From assembly GCA_026770585.1 (NCBI GenBank), contig MU647947.1:16319-34922 (forward strand): a stretch of DNA of 18,604 bases, given 5' to 3'. This DNA is from Baffinella frigidus (lineage: Eukaryota; Cryptophyceae; Cryptomonadales; Baffinellaceae). Positions 12,001 to 15,661 of the stretch are shown here, in pieces. Below the pieces are notes generated by a model. That model ran no database searches. It was not told the DNA's origin and saw only the letters and a program-made list of their open reading frames with translations. The translations under genes were made by a program, and so were the position numbers. Within the stretch, counting starts at the first letter, position 1, and every line of letters begins with the position of its first letter.

Positions 12001-12557
12001 GAGCCGACAACCGAGGCCACTACAACAACCGCCCTCGCGGAGAACCTCGACGCGGATACTCGTCCGGCCGTGACGAGCCACGGATTGGCAACAACAATTA
12101 CCGCGACAACGACAACCGTGATGGTCAACGCGACCAACGACAGGGATACCGCCCAGCGGCCCAGAACCAACGGGTTTCCTACCAACGAAGCGACCGTCCT
12201 CCACCGCGCCAAGAGAACGCCCCACGGCAAGAATACGGTCCGCGACATCCGTCTGAACGGGCACAACGGCAGCCGTCCACCTCCGAAAAGTTCGACACCG
12301 CCCGCCGTGCTGCCGTGTCGGGAGAGGCCAACACCCGTGGTGATGACTCTTACCCCGCGCCTCTGGCCTCAGCCGTTCGCCCACCAAAGGCCCGGTTCGA
12401 GGGAAAGATCAACCACCTTCTAACGGCGCCGCCACTCGCCGCGAACGATCTTGACGACGATGCGTCTCCATTCTCCGACCACGAATCCCCGGCCTTCGAA
12501 GACGCCACTTCGGAGCCCGACGATAGGGATCCCTGCTCGCCGGGGAATGGCGTCTGA
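3..12557 (+). CDS. ORF1: giant Gag-like polyprotein of a Ty3/gypsy element, 5' partial
   Basis: One frame is open from the left edge of the window to a TGA at 12555-12557, more than 4,180 codons. No start is fixed: the frame is already open at base 3, position 69 is only a TTG, and the first in-frame ATG is at 153. The last third is Gag-like: coiled coil (about 9705-10230), capsid-like region with W-x2-F-x3-F (10701-11594), a CCHC knuckle (11595-11657) and an RG/Y-rich tail (11770-12330). It lies directly upstream of a PR-RT-RH ORF, as gag does. The first two thirds have no counterpart in ordinary Gags that I know: three diverged copies of one domain, two large unrecognised blocks, a short repeat array and two Cys/His clusters, all joined by Pro/Ser-rich linkers. 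Usual Ty3 Gags are a few hundred residues, so this is many times oversize. Two stretches (4670-5490, 7765-8110) appear to be read out of their original frame. Gag identity of the C-terminal part is fairly secure; the role of the N-terminal part is unknown. Confidence 0.75.
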   Translation, partial: DHTTSEHGPADEPSVDALSTFALACLCSLVLPSSVPAKTLSWVLIHLGLLMWYLTVPDDPTTRPRSTAPLTSAPVTSATPVVSKPPAAANATARRRNARHHAASSPRTRDGLAGAECTTTTPVGSPSRLPSDGSAAGLNLNDDDMEEVEAGPTTSQPTLDPQSEEPAGQAAAPPVKNSQVTTSGIVLDFRNNAVSRLSRATADLSLGSPGSHPDWTPAHYLIALGPEDADTVCILRRHVRVYPSGDDVLCVHDLLSADGLEILRPYESWHGALRTVQGSVLHLRPAYDAPVKGVPSSDLIHLKRCVSPLDASQRDPPDNFTAERIAANWMEIHPRWITWAATAGSDDGPPTSLDDVPRFDRSVTMRLRLAGISEWEHQERIRFHPPRPADQLASFLRPTPCTNPSSGPPAFCPPPWMGLTDPVQGEEGHDAPPTPVNVRSRILRSPAAALAPPVGATSEPFTTVATPTPSPSAPDPRSLPSPDVPPGDTTMVDTSPTSPRLTPAERLSRRLPPIPRVASGPSLEAGLPLNTGATPLPEKGHVYGSGGKAPSTGTLQTPLGATGGSPSGAAARDPAGEGTPSRSPLATSALPSNQASGSEEASDATPLYTIVLDPRCGVGSRFSNQVLTEHVIHTANPLPHNRMSDDYCQLQLGTFAGDTLGVYYTSDNEPGTVTRLSINDLLASDAARITGGTPDGPHWRGSLILASGAELPLRPARAEDYPGPVDISTFRCVDIYENKECDMVDAHVIQTKWTSPDPDWAALGDESKISSDLAPFSTEVRSRLRDAGLTAVEHFEHLRRRDWLNVLPETFPVVKLGHPTPTTSAAGVATSSSSLTLRDSDGASACSSSKRSRRGGSQTAGPAKRSQYHMEPTAPAAPLQVTRSPVPVSDQEGANVPYSALGHGSPSAHDSDHVEMENEDEELPTLDELRSTDYLSRCHPVAALEPFPDDIRARLLEEDKHDFMIEYCRGRTSQRVLQDYTVLIDGQVWHWQSIRPGEVGSEEHLNATSADMVFLQPSERNVDLQCHRLKSTIRRVIDDLHNAMMHLETNDALLAIPAVFWAYQTRQASQLHRQMESADWIRKFLELLHDEGRTDPVSFPYARASLRLKLMRPDIPADTKNSHGHLQTARKPNGMFYTAAEQQDHARHLRRRQARAESQLLARENAEVNYVLDWKSVRELSCVNTLEHFIAYNKTQCEYYGMAAPLSTTPEHLREVPGYLSININDEQLVLHGVWYCKSYTDNVIVVAHLVVATNWWIDRLSGFLVGPTVGTKYHLTEFTDAHAVGLEYAVHDQQYVWVLNVKRGVNMGTTSSNKLLVTQPPLSTGVWGAATSPILGENLPVNLRLRAVASDLTTSDILAFLKTHTQPSTRELPYQTLAGFLEQPSVRPVNPQSVQDREALAVACTRPDDEVLDDEEPRLWSILHPSVWRPSPETMAWRQNSDLDPLGCAQRARGTAVLPNLNTPETFLVTAQNPETNQSDDRINAALSGDQKAYLDNHLAEYLGLLVATRPTPLMLITEASVNGQPATVWPITGTAKITVSRPRIRTTTYTCLVFDKGRSGGRGPPLFLPEPPDDDVRRREPAGDRPRPRQPVHNRLGERPPAEGRGDRRLYRRVGAAEPRDQQQGVDPPGNRRGITLAPAADSADTGTFERLPSCVGAATVFATPLPPVWTTLSGPVEVAKAFTCTPYGKVQVSHETPCVAAHQHTPVHFPRVPDVAAAPQYIPVANPVPPSRRRPRSRRASRGVRIHGSWAASALYSLGALVSTFLRPPAYVWWGLRSALTRSWTTTFGTTSCRWSQARGDISHRGTTASHRPRTGPVLPHLAAPVNDRDPGSFRPTGPFSPRVRSRDDLSPPSRCRQAADDDRPFHVLHSMRDGHFLSSEDLFPYFPGASARRHSPLARSRPPSPPLTHAAAQPERPLRNADSYRDAFAARGPRPSALRNLSEAERRDAEYYREAFLARDVGPRVVHRQPRRPALRNLSAAERFDRARIVSAAEQSLRSPRETEPRRPERPLHDADYHRDTFVARGPSPSPLRNLSAAERFGRARLASAAEQSLQFQRDTEPRWAQPRRRVSRHDTRHAPLDTDEEVGSNNRPRPASLPSESVEPSPSRLRRQNPAATASPATAADSMSSVHAPVPGPSLRLSKTIAGLSRLNADCEHLVENLTEWEVEELQLPELDDDLRWVRLCVKTSPGEVWSIFARYSPTSRFPDNVLCSRHALTRDAIICTTDLQPTIHLHGWVFALESKPYEDGTALFLRFPLEHGTSEFRHLPPDATISRERQATFWPSSHALNYATLDHDSAPRILREAGISDEAMSRWVSSHLPGAWDDGMARWKLLALAHVREHWHLPTRDLLLFDTASDLDEPPDAPGYLTWKRHVTSLDRVWRYPRVQVHLASQPSPASNPGLESTTHVNASIDIMAPFPLMSRSFALRARIDLRALDTTEAGFLFELRPGLGRMHQLGSPAHRTRYWGLGFTTVRCNFGGISADHWVSVRIMVFEDRALDRRSCVDVIFHRTLMEDLSHNLAPKMGSDPMSRSFSRSSGYDSHMTLIAAASPTLVAHGSPPPTPASTGEHPTPPGRALSCTNPPSERSRWSTRKRLDRPHTPHCSRGGPPTTRCLRPCVPRRKGVPHRLVLTTLHRGQPRTPARWVTPRRTVVTRPLRRTSKRHARWPNSGGSRLCPTFSPHCHRSSTLLQEALSKGSWLPPLTTRLQVWTLETTNATPGVRTRSSSRGTSRSHSRDDIPTDRHGDSAPVTKLRNSRRADRSRSTGPVDSVTPTADERPSAAGAGTAAAPPTRLPSDRDGPAVHNAPLGVPPAAISPVDVSSARAPPGGADDPDRDDNDPDEDPDDRDPGPTVPARCHHCGLVVAIVNGSWEAHNRVCPTLLLVTSTLADAVDETGASSTLAGAGGASPSSPGLLGVTYEPDEMTLTAAAFQAKAQTSAVKPEVSPHATPFDAGSPGPPAALFAPLSQSTEWQSLPAQRAMDSSSFALSPDTSLGLLRAVEPGPPSATGPAPCNLCHGTIRTPTSGPFSANDCACRPCPWCAHQQTISTWSDHYHSCPSRPRTPDTRRARDPSPMPTTTGPPTRILPRPADRPASTPGTWPTQSESHTTLPTPASQTVSFGGTISASQPQPEPGEGSFMSGGTMPLVDASQTLSPSNDSLQSFGEQGTASSGAVDTALPAIGGVVEPVPDTSGAAGSGPARTPSSGSAGSSGSSPNAPPPLPLPDARALADRISQGHRDSAAWQLRADKEIARSRQAATSNSNALAAVVGDLQTVHASSAATTAVLQQLLDETKQMRSETTTRAHLMEDRLSIMQVATTSAIESSENTLHARLTPMVTQLLHSGMTPMVNELREANRELSESLATLSTRMDNITSSRRRDSHEGRLLDVVLDNTRAQIAPAVLNSSTGATAAAHRPAPVPHGTVAPGNDSEPRPTENEFHHAPLTEVQRLRASESNLQHALDMANARARDNASLPPPAPRHEPAQRTMMGGFAFTGHGGELPSPNLVVGSTTPDSVIGAGSTHCHTGVATPILFTNSSEAASYITTAFQGGRPTTSDVGKPWEDKNGIRKFTGANRGVSDNATTGVCAINFLSSVVAFHSTKRHDNAELLGRAMRSTVLTNLADAVRHEIEQFDHNADWPAFALNFIQSCGPVNIRDGVCNMIAEVTTVTTPRTLMQRSRALVNAWTTAQNTFYGVHPELDGRGQSRPPHHCSPFVPRHEQLHALKLLVQGADKSLWQQYCATTPQRTQRNPALLWNWILTLNSEVLALTVAPSTTKLLVGDTKQPFMTDGHVVTSIPLAAAKSLDRQAGAYNLMIETNKINHIAERSSPVRKDVMDFCLAAGTTREEIDFRHVHGKCYYCGDDVRKGGNIVHTYLNCEKRLAIESVIRAKMEASFRSDGPTAPHASQRLANEKRAWNRNEEGRDQSFSRTSSRERGPWYDAPRGNDYYPTESYYPRDNDRGRGDARNEPSPRRGYSSGRDDQRGYDSSDYRGADNRGHYNNRPRGEPRRGYSSGRDEPRIGNNNYRDNDNRDGQRDQRQGYRPAAQNQRVSYQRSDRPPPRQENAPRQEYGPRHPSERAQRQPSTSEKFDTARRAAVSGEANTRGDDSYPAPLASAVRPPKARFEGKINHLLTAPPLAANDLDDDASPFSDHESPAFEDATSEPDDRDPCSPGNGV
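549..1197 (+). other. Unrecognised domain, copy A, within ORF1
   Basis: This segment of about 215 residues is flanked by Pro/Ser-rich linkers and aligns by eye with 1821-2439. Shared landmarks in order are an 'IVLD-x-R' start, a 'DLLSAD' motif, 'WHG' followed about 10 residues later by 'LHLRPA', an 'RCV' motif, an 'NW..IHPRW' segment and a C-terminal helix 'RLRLAGISEWEHQE'. I do not recognise the family and assign no function. The mix of hydrophobic strands and helices suggests a folded domain. Confidence 0.55.
1821..2439 (+). other. Unrecognised domain, copy B, within ORF1
   Basis: This is the second copy of the domain at 549-1197. Matching landmarks are 'IVLDPR', 'DLLASD', 'HWRGSL' then 'LPLRPA', 'FRCVDI', 'TKWTSPDPDW' and the closing helix 'RSRLRDAGLTAVEHFEHLRR'. 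Spacing of the landmarks is similar in both copies, while most residues between them differ, so the duplication is old. Folded-domain status is inferred; function is unknown. Confidence 0.55.
2760..4666 (+). other. Large unrecognised globular block in ORF1
   Basis: About 635 residues with balanced composition, little low-complexity sequence and many aromatic and hydrophobic residues. An N-terminal helical part (about 2790-3500, with 'FPDDIRARLLEEDKHDF' and a charged run 'HLRRRQARAESQLLAREN') is followed by a strand-rich part (about 3650-3930) containing 'LHGVWYC', 'VIVVAHLVVATNWW' and 'YVWVLNVKRG'. The start resembles the closing helix of the repeated domain, so a fourth, degraded copy is possible. 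I cannot assign a family. At about 4670 the block ends where the open frame abruptly becomes Arg/Gly/Pro-rich. Confidence 0.45.
4670..4930 (+). other. Probable out-of-frame segment inside ORF1 (+1 relative frame)
   Basis: Here the ORF1 frame reads as Arg/Pro/Gly-rich, low-complexity sequence. The frame one base later is also open and reads as ordinary protein, with stretches such as 'PATVHVHVSRCTTDSGSVP' and 'WTRLEIVEALLSHPRLTVP'. At about 4940 the ORF1 frame again becomes protein-like. The switch falls near the TTTT run at 4665-4670, so a one-base gain there with a compensating change near 4930 is the simplest reading. A sequencing or assembly indel would look the same. Confidence 0.5.
5200..5490 (+). 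other. Possible second out-of-frame segment inside ORF1
   Basis: From about 5200 the ORF1 frame becomes Arg/Ser/Trp-rich. The frame ending at a TGA at 5411-5413 instead reads as ordinary protein ('GCLGSLLVGGTRVNLPASP', 'HPLMDHDLRYHQLPVVAST'). By about 5490 the ORF1 frame looks natural again. The exact return point is unclear because all three + frames are partly plausible between 5390 and 5490. Evidence is compositional only. Confidence 0.35.
5752..6207 (+). repeat. Degenerate in-frame repeat array, 57-codon period
   Basis: The ORF1 protein repeats a charged unit: 'PERPL..AD.YRD.F.ARGP.PS.LRNLS.AER..' followed by '.AR..SAAEQSL...R.TEPR'. A 32-nt stretch at 5936-5967 recurs identically at 6107-6138, an offset of 171 nt (57 codons). 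The first unit carries an internal partial duplication of the 'LRNLS.AER' part (about 5824-5870). The unit is rich in Arg, Glu and Ala and is probably helical or disordered. Near-identity at DNA level shows that this expansion is much younger than the domain triplication. Confidence 0.7.
6501..6995 (+). other. Unrecognised domain, copy C (diverged), within ORF1
   Basis: This is a third, more distant relative of the segments at 549-1197 and 1821-2439. It keeps the order of landmarks: 'VLC' and a short helix, an aromatic 'HGWVFAL', a 'LFLRFP' strand in place of 'LHLRPA', a Trp-containing middle and the closing helix 'RILREAGISDEAMSRW' (compare 'RLRLAGIS..' and 'RLRDAGLT..'). Homology is inferred by eye and is weaker than for A versus B. 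Confidence 0.4.
7039..7690 (+). other. Strand-rich globular block in ORF1, unrecognised
   Basis: About 215 residues with alternating hydrophobic patterns typical of beta strands: 'SFALRARIDL', 'AGFLFELRPG', 'RYWGLGFTTVRCNFGG', 'DHWVSVRIMVFE' and 'SCVDVIFHRTL'. The pattern is reminiscent of jelly-roll or laminin-G-like sandwiches, but I see no diagnostic motif and do not claim one. Copy C lies immediately upstream, so C plus this block may form a unit. A Pro/Ser-rich linker follows. Confidence 0.35.
7765..8110 (+). other. Probable out-of-frame segment inside ORF1 (-1 relative frame)
   Basis: The ORF1 frame here is Arg/Pro/Cys-rich ('RSRWSTRKRLDRPHTPH'). The -1 frame, open between a TAA just before 7745 and a TAG at 8192-8194, reads as balanced protein with GC-rich third positions ('REEPLEHPEALGPAAYAAL', 'VAQLWRITTLPDLLPPLSP'). 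After about 8110 the ORF1 frame is again plausible. The best explanation is a pair of compensating one-base indels that left the long frame open. An assembly error cannot be excluded. Confidence 0.5.
8592..8657 (+). other. Cys/His cluster, C-x2-C-x13-H-x3-C
   Basis: Within ORF1 the residues 'CHHC' are followed after 13 residues by 'HNRVC', a zinc-finger-like C2HC arrangement. It sits between an Asp-rich acidic run (8519-8578) and a Pro/Ser/Ala-rich linker, and a similar motif recurs at 9132-9194. Zinc binding is inferred from spacing only. Confidence 0.5.
9060..9194 (+). other. Double Cys cluster ending in C-x2-C-x11-H-x3-C
   Basis: An initial 'CNLC' is followed by a 'CACRPC' cluster, then 'CPWC' with a final 'HYHSC'. 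The last part has the same architecture as the 8592-8657 motif, which suggests a duplicated finger. The extra Cys pairs could bind a second metal. The location, N-terminal to the coiled coil and capsid region, is unusual for a Gag, where nucleic-acid-binding knuckles are normally C-terminal. Confidence 0.5.
9705..10230 (+). other. Coiled-coil region of Gag-like ORF1
   Basis: About 175 residues with few prolines and repeated hydrophobic spacing, rich in Ala, Leu, Glu, Gln, Arg and Thr. Segments such as 'LQTVHASSAATTAVLQQLL', 'LREANRELSESLATLSTRM' and the alternation of Leu/Met with polar residues suggest helices that oligomerise. Coiled coils N-terminal to the capsid region occur in several Ty3/gypsy Gags, which fits this position. 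Prediction is by eye. Confidence 0.55.
10701..11594 (+). other. Capsid-like region of Gag (retrotransposon gag type)
   Basis: About 300 helical residues between the coiled coil and the zinc knuckle. The segment at 10935-11080 has the Ty3/gypsy gag pattern 'DWPAFALNFIQSCGP', i.e. W-x2-F-x3-F followed by a helix and a downstream 'LMQRSRALVNAW', which matches the usual W-F-F...R-F layout of the family. Upstream helices contain 'INFLSSVVAFHS' and 'LADAVRHEIEQF'. The expected role is assembly of the virus-like particle. Family assignment rests on this motif, position and composition. Confidence 0.6.
11595..11657 (+). other. Stretched zinc knuckle of nucleocapsid, C-x2-C-x11-H-x4-C
   Basis: 'CYYC' is followed after 11 residues by 'HTYLNC'. 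The order C-C-H-C and the final H-x4-C match the retroviral/Ty3 knuckle, but the loop between the second Cys and the His is 11 residues instead of the usual 4. The position, after the capsid-like region and before a basic tail, is exactly that of a nucleocapsid knuckle, so RNA packaging is the inferred role. Confidence 0.65.
11770..12330 (+). other. Arg/Gly/Tyr/Asn-rich RNA-binding tail of Gag
   Basis: A low-complexity basic region with many RG, RD, YY and NN pairs, including two related units 'RRGYSSGRDD' (about 11940) and 'RRGYSSGRDE' (about 12050). RG/Y-rich tails bind RNA non-specifically and can promote condensation. A nucleocapsid-like function beside the zinc knuckle is inferred. An acidic stretch (12440-12540) closes ORF1. 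Confidence 0.6.
12527..12557 (+). promoter_or_regulatory. gag-pol overlap, candidate -1 frameshift window
   Basis: The ORF2 frame has its last upstream stop, TAG, at 12524-12526 and is open from 12527, so it overlaps the end of ORF1 by 31 nt in the -1 frame. Inside this window the ORF1 codons CCG GGG AAT (12540-12548) contain a GGGG run at 12542-12545, which lets a P-site glycine tRNA re-pair perfectly after a -1 slip; the A-site pairing is imperfect, so this is not a canonical X-XXY-YYZ heptamer. GC-rich sequence (12559-12600) follows. Termination and reinitiation at the ATG at 12635 is the alternative. Confidence 0.4.
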
Positions 12558-12558
12558 G

Positions 12559-12570
12559 CTGCTCGAGCAG
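12559..12570. repeat. 12-bp perfect palindrome just after the ORF1 stop
   Basis: CTGCTCGAGCAG is self-complementary and starts 2 nt after the TGA of ORF1, 13 nt after the GGGG run. In RNA it could form only a short 4-bp stem with a 4-nt loop, so any frameshift-stimulating role is speculative; a CCCGGG palindrome lies about 20 nt downstream. Confidence 0.35.
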
Positions 12571-12634
12571 AGATGACCCGGACCCCCCGCCCGGGCCGTC
12601 ACAGAATCCTTCTGCGACGGCACATGCGTCAGGC

Positions 12635-15600
12635 ATGCCATCTCCCGCAGCTCAACACCGTACTCCTGACTGTTCCTCGCCGATATTCCCGGCGCCCTGC
12701 GCCACCCTGAAGCTTGATGAAGCGGTCGTCGCCGAGGTGTTCACGACGCAATGCCCCCCGGAGCCGACAGTTCATCACAGCTCTCTGCCCCGCAGCATCC
12801 TCAACCTCGCGGGTCACTGTCCAGCCGCCGTGCCCTTCCGAGTTCTTTGGGATAGTGGCTCAAGCCACTGCGTCCTTTCACCTAGCGCTGCACGCTCCCT
12901 GGGTTTCGACGTCCCCGCCAAGGCGTCTGGTACCGGCTCCATCACCGTTGCGGATGGATCCAACAGTGCCGTCTACGGATGGACACCCTCTGACGTGCGT
13001 ATTCGGCTCCCCCACCACGTCCTCGACAGTACCGGTCGCGGTCCGCGAGTTCAGCTCCTTCCAAGCGCCCGTTTCGTGGTGGCTGACATCACCGAAGACG
13101 TGATCATGGGTTTCGACTATATCCTACCTCTGCAGGGCGGTTTCGTCCTTCACGACTCCACCCCCAGTTACAAGATCTCGGTGACCCCCACTGCAGGCTC
13201 TCCCACAGTGTTAATCCCACTCCTCGGCCGACCCCGAGGAATGTGTGAACACTACGTCTTCGACGAAGGGCCCTCTGGACCATCGGTCGAAACGCATTTC
13301 TGCGATGTCGCCCCCGGCCCTGTCAACTCCGGAGATATTTCAGCTACGGAGCGTCACGTGCGCCGCAGTGCTGCTAAGAATCGCAAGAACGCTGCCGCCC
13401 TGACTAACTACGCTCGCGACAATCCTCACATGGTGCACCACGTCGAAGTGCGACTTTCCGACCCCATGATGCCGGATGAGTCACTCTTCGCCAAGACAAC
13501 CCCGTTGTCGGCAACACCACCCGCCGCCGCCGAGGACGATCCACGCCGGGCCAAGGCTTGGCTTGATATCCTTGCACGCTTTCCTGAGGTCTTTCGAAAA
13601 CCTCATTCGCTACCACCGTACCGTTTCGTCAACGGGAGCTGCAATCTCAAACCGGGAGCGTCCATCCCACCACGCGCGGGGGTCGGACGGCTCAGTCAAG
13701 AAGAAATCGAATACACCAAGGCGATCCTTATGGATTATCTCAACAAGGGTTGGATTCGCCCGAGCTACTCGGGAACGGCGGCTCGTCTCTTCTTCGTGAC
13801 CAAACCGGACGGAAGCCTGCGCTCTGTGGTTGACTACCGCGCTCTCAACGAGGTTCTCGAGACACAGTACTTTCCTCCACCGGAATGGACCAACATCGTG
13901 AACCAGCTGGGAGCTTCGGTCTGGTTCAGCAGCTTCGATTGTTCCGACTTCTTCTTCCAAAACCGCTTGCGCGATGAGGACTCGTGGCTTACCGCTTTCT
14001 CCACGTGTTTCGGCCAATTCGAGTGGCGGGTGTGCCCTCAGGGACTGGCCTCCAGCCCCGCGGTGGCACAGCGCCTGTTCAGCGGCATCCTGCAATCGTT
14101 GCCCTGCGTCCTGCCGGACTTGAGCAAGCACCCCACGGCACGTCGCAACCTCCTGGCCGAAAACGCTGCTGTGTTCCTCGACGACGCCCTCATCCACGGG
14201 GGCACTTTCGAGGAACACCTTGGTTTCATCTATTCCTTTCTGTATGCCATGGAAGAGCAAGAACTCCATCTCTCTGAGAAGAAGACTCAGTTCATGCTGG
14301 ATCGCTGTAACTACCTCGGGCACGTCCTGTCCGCGGAGGGGGTGGCGGTCCAACCTTCACGCGTCGCTGCACTGCGCGAGTGGCCCGTGCCAACCTCTAC
14401 AACGGACGTGCGTGCCTTCCTCGGTTTCTGTGTTTACCTGCGACGTCACATCGAGGGGTTCGGCAATTACGCCGCACCCCTCGCTGCGCTGACGAGCAAG
14501 AACGCCACTTTCACCTGGGGTCCCGAGGAACAAAAAGCTTTCGAGGCTCTACGAGACGTGTGTTGTTCTCCCCAGGTCCTCTCGACACCACGAACGGGCC
14601 TGCCTTATCAGTTACGCTGCGACGCCTCCGGGTTTGCGGCGGGATGCAGCCTGTGGCAACTGCACACCCTACCAGACGGGAGCACCATGTGGAAGCCAAT
14701 TGAGTTCCGCTCTAAAAGCTTTAACCCGGCCGAGCGTACCAAGGCCGCACATGCCCGCGAACTACTGTCGTTCATCGGGGCACTGAAATACTTCCGACCG
14801 TTCTTGTCCGGCGTTCCTTTCAGCGTCATCACCGATTCCAGTGCGTTGGCCTGGCTCAAAACGAGCAAGGACCTGTCCCCATCCTTTCAGCGATGGTGGG
14901 GATACGTTAGCTCCTTCACGTTCACCATCCAGCACCGGCCCGGCAAGCGCATCGTCACCGAAGACGCGCTCTCCCGTCGACCGGACCTCCTGGACACCAC
15001 CAAGGAATCGGACATGCTGTCCCTCCCGGACGCCGACGAATATGGCCTTCCACACCCCGATGGAACCGCCACCGCTTCTTCGCTCGCCGCCAAAGTCATC
15101 CTGCCACGCCGTGACCGACCTCCTATGGACCACAACGGCGTGCTGCTGCAAGACCCCGATCGTGACGAGTGTCCTTCCGTCATTATGCCACCCGGCGTGA
15201 TGCCCGAACATGAACTGGTAACTTGTCAGGCCATCCAGCTCCCGGCGACCAATGCGACGTCGCTCTGGTCCCGGGCGGGCAACCTGGCCGCCAGGGTTTT
15301 CAGCAGCACCGGCTTGCGACCTCGAGCTGGCCCGGCGGCACCTCCCGCAACGCCAGACGGAATGGATTTCTCGCCAGGGGAATCTTTGTGGGCGGCTGAT
15401 TTCGACGAGTGGCCGACGGACTGTACGAACATCACCGTGCCAGTCCCCGACACAAACGCGCCTCCCACGCACGACGACCAACCGCCCCGTGAACACTCGC
15501 GACCTGCCGAGCCGCGACCGTTGACACCGACTTCCATACGGGATACCGCTCCGACGATGCTGCCGCTACCACTCAGCTCACATGCCAGCACGTCCGGACC

Positions 15601-15637
15601 GATTCCCGTCGACCAGCCCCCGCAACACGCGATGTGA
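12635..15637 (+). CDS. pol: ORF2: Pol part 1, aspartic protease, reverse transcriptase, RNase H
   Basis: The first ATG is at 12635; the frame itself is open from 12527, so a gag-pol fusion would not use this ATG. Domains in order: aspartic protease with 'WDSGSS' (DSG at 12851-12859) and a C-terminal 'DVIMGFDYI'; the Ty3-type RT entry segment 'FPEVFRKPHSLPPYR' with 'LNKGWIRPS'; RT with the first catalytic Asp in 'FSSFDCSDFFF' (13937) and the 'FLDD' box at 14174-14185; RNase H with Asp at 14621, Glu at 14759, Asp in 'TDSSAL' at 14834 and a final Asp in 'EDALSRRP' at 14963. All catalytic residues are present. The last ~210 residues (15000-15634) are a Pro/Ser/Asp-rich connector. The stop is a TGA in the same frame as ORF3. 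It makes cDNA from the element RNA within the virus-like particle. Confidence 0.93.
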   Translation: MPSPAAQHRTPDCSSPIFPAPCATLKLDEAVVAEVFTTQCPPEPTVHHSSLPRSILNLAGHCPAAVPFRVLWDSGSSHCVLSPSAARSLGFDVPAKASGTGSITVADGSNSAVYGWTPSDVRIRLPHHVLDSTGRGPRVQLLPSARFVVADITEDVIMGFDYILPLQGGFVLHDSTPSYKISVTPTAGSPTVLIPLLGRPRGMCEHYVFDEGPSGPSVETHFCDVAPGPVNSGDISATERHVRRSAAKNRKNAAALTNYARDNPHMVHHVEVRLSDPMMPDESLFAKTTPLSATPPAAAEDDPRRAKAWLDILARFPEVFRKPHSLPPYRFVNGSCNLKPGASIPPRAGVGRLSQEEIEYTKAILMDYLNKGWIRPSYSGTAARLFFVTKPDGSLRSVVDYRALNEVLETQYFPPPEWTNIVNQLGASVWFSSFDCSDFFFQNRLRDEDSWLTAFSTCFGQFEWRVCPQGLASSPAVAQRLFSGILQSLPCVLPDLSKHPTARRNLLAENAAVFLDDALIHGGTFEEHLGFIYSFLYAMEEQELHLSEKKTQFMLDRCNYLGHVLSAEGVAVQPSRVAALREWPVPTSTTDVRAFLGFCVYLRRHIEGFGNYAAPLAALTSKNATFTWGPEEQKAFEALRDVCCSPQVLSTPRTGLPYQLRCDASGFAAGCSLWQLHTLPDGSTMWKPIEFRSKSFNPAERTKAAHARELLSFIGALKYFRPFLSGVPFSVITDSSALAWLKTSKDLSPSFQRWWGYVSSFTFTIQHRPGKRIVTEDALSRRPDLLDTTKESDMLSLPDADEYGLPHPDGTATASSLAAKVILPRRDRPPMDHNGVLLQDPDRDECPSVIMPPGVMPEHELVTCQAIQLPATNATSLWSRAGNLAARVFSSTGLRPRAGPAAPPATPDGMDFSPGESLWAADFDEWPTDCTNITVPVPDTNAPPTHDDQPPREHSRPAEPRPLTPTSIRDTAPTMLPLPLSSHASTSGPIPVDQPPQHAM
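12815..13165 (+). other. Retroviral-type aspartic protease domain
   Basis: The hydrophobic strand 'VPFRVLWDSGSSHCVLS' contains the catalytic Asp-Ser-Gly. The flap region follows and then 'DVIMGFDYILPL', corresponding to the ILG-D-L motif of the family. At about 115 residues it is the usual size for a subunit that acts as a dimer. It would process the Gag and Pol precursors. DSG in place of DTG is common in Ty3/gypsy. Confidence 0.85.
13570..14515 (+). other. Ty3/gypsy reverse transcriptase domain
   Basis: Blocks in order are the 'GWIRPSYSGTAARLFFVTKPDGS' region with 'VVDYRALNE', the catalytic Asp in 'SFDCSDFF', 'CPQGLASSPAVAQRLF' (the PFGL-NAP block, with P and QGL kept), 'VFLDDALIHG' with both catalytic Asp, and the connection 'NYLGHVLSAEGV', 'RAFLGFCVYLRRHI' and 'APLAALT'. 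Oddities are the Phe-rich 'DFFFQNR' where most relatives have SGYHQI-like sequence, and a loop about 17 residues longer than usual between 'QRLF' and 'FLDD'. Confidence 0.93.
14600..14990 (+). other. RNase H domain
   Basis: The D-E-D-D set is visible: 'RCDASGFAAG' (Asp 14621), 'HARELLSF' (Glu 14759), 'VITDSSALAWL' (Asp 14834) and 'VTEDALSRRP' (Asp 14963). The spacing matches Ty3/gypsy RNase H, which degrades the RNA strand of the hybrid. The 'ADALSR' signature is present as 'EDALSR'. Confidence 0.9.
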
Positions 15638-15661
15638 ACCTCACGTCAGAGACTGAACTAC
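15635..15661 (+). other. In-frame UGA separating RNase H from integrase
   Basis: ORF2 ends with TGA at 15635-15637. The same frame then continues without another stop through 15638-18199. The codons just before and after are ATG TGA ACC. No ATG occurs in this frame until 16559. The site is therefore either a programmed readthrough stop or a nonsense mutation in one continuous pol ORF; a UGA followed by C is the better-known leaky context and is not present here. Confidence 0.7.

Noticed and set aside
11485-12387. Minus-strand ORF of 300 codons
   Set aside because: It lies opposite the capsid end, zinc knuckle and RG-rich tail, and is Arg/Cys/Gly-rich without domains. It is a shadow of ORF1.
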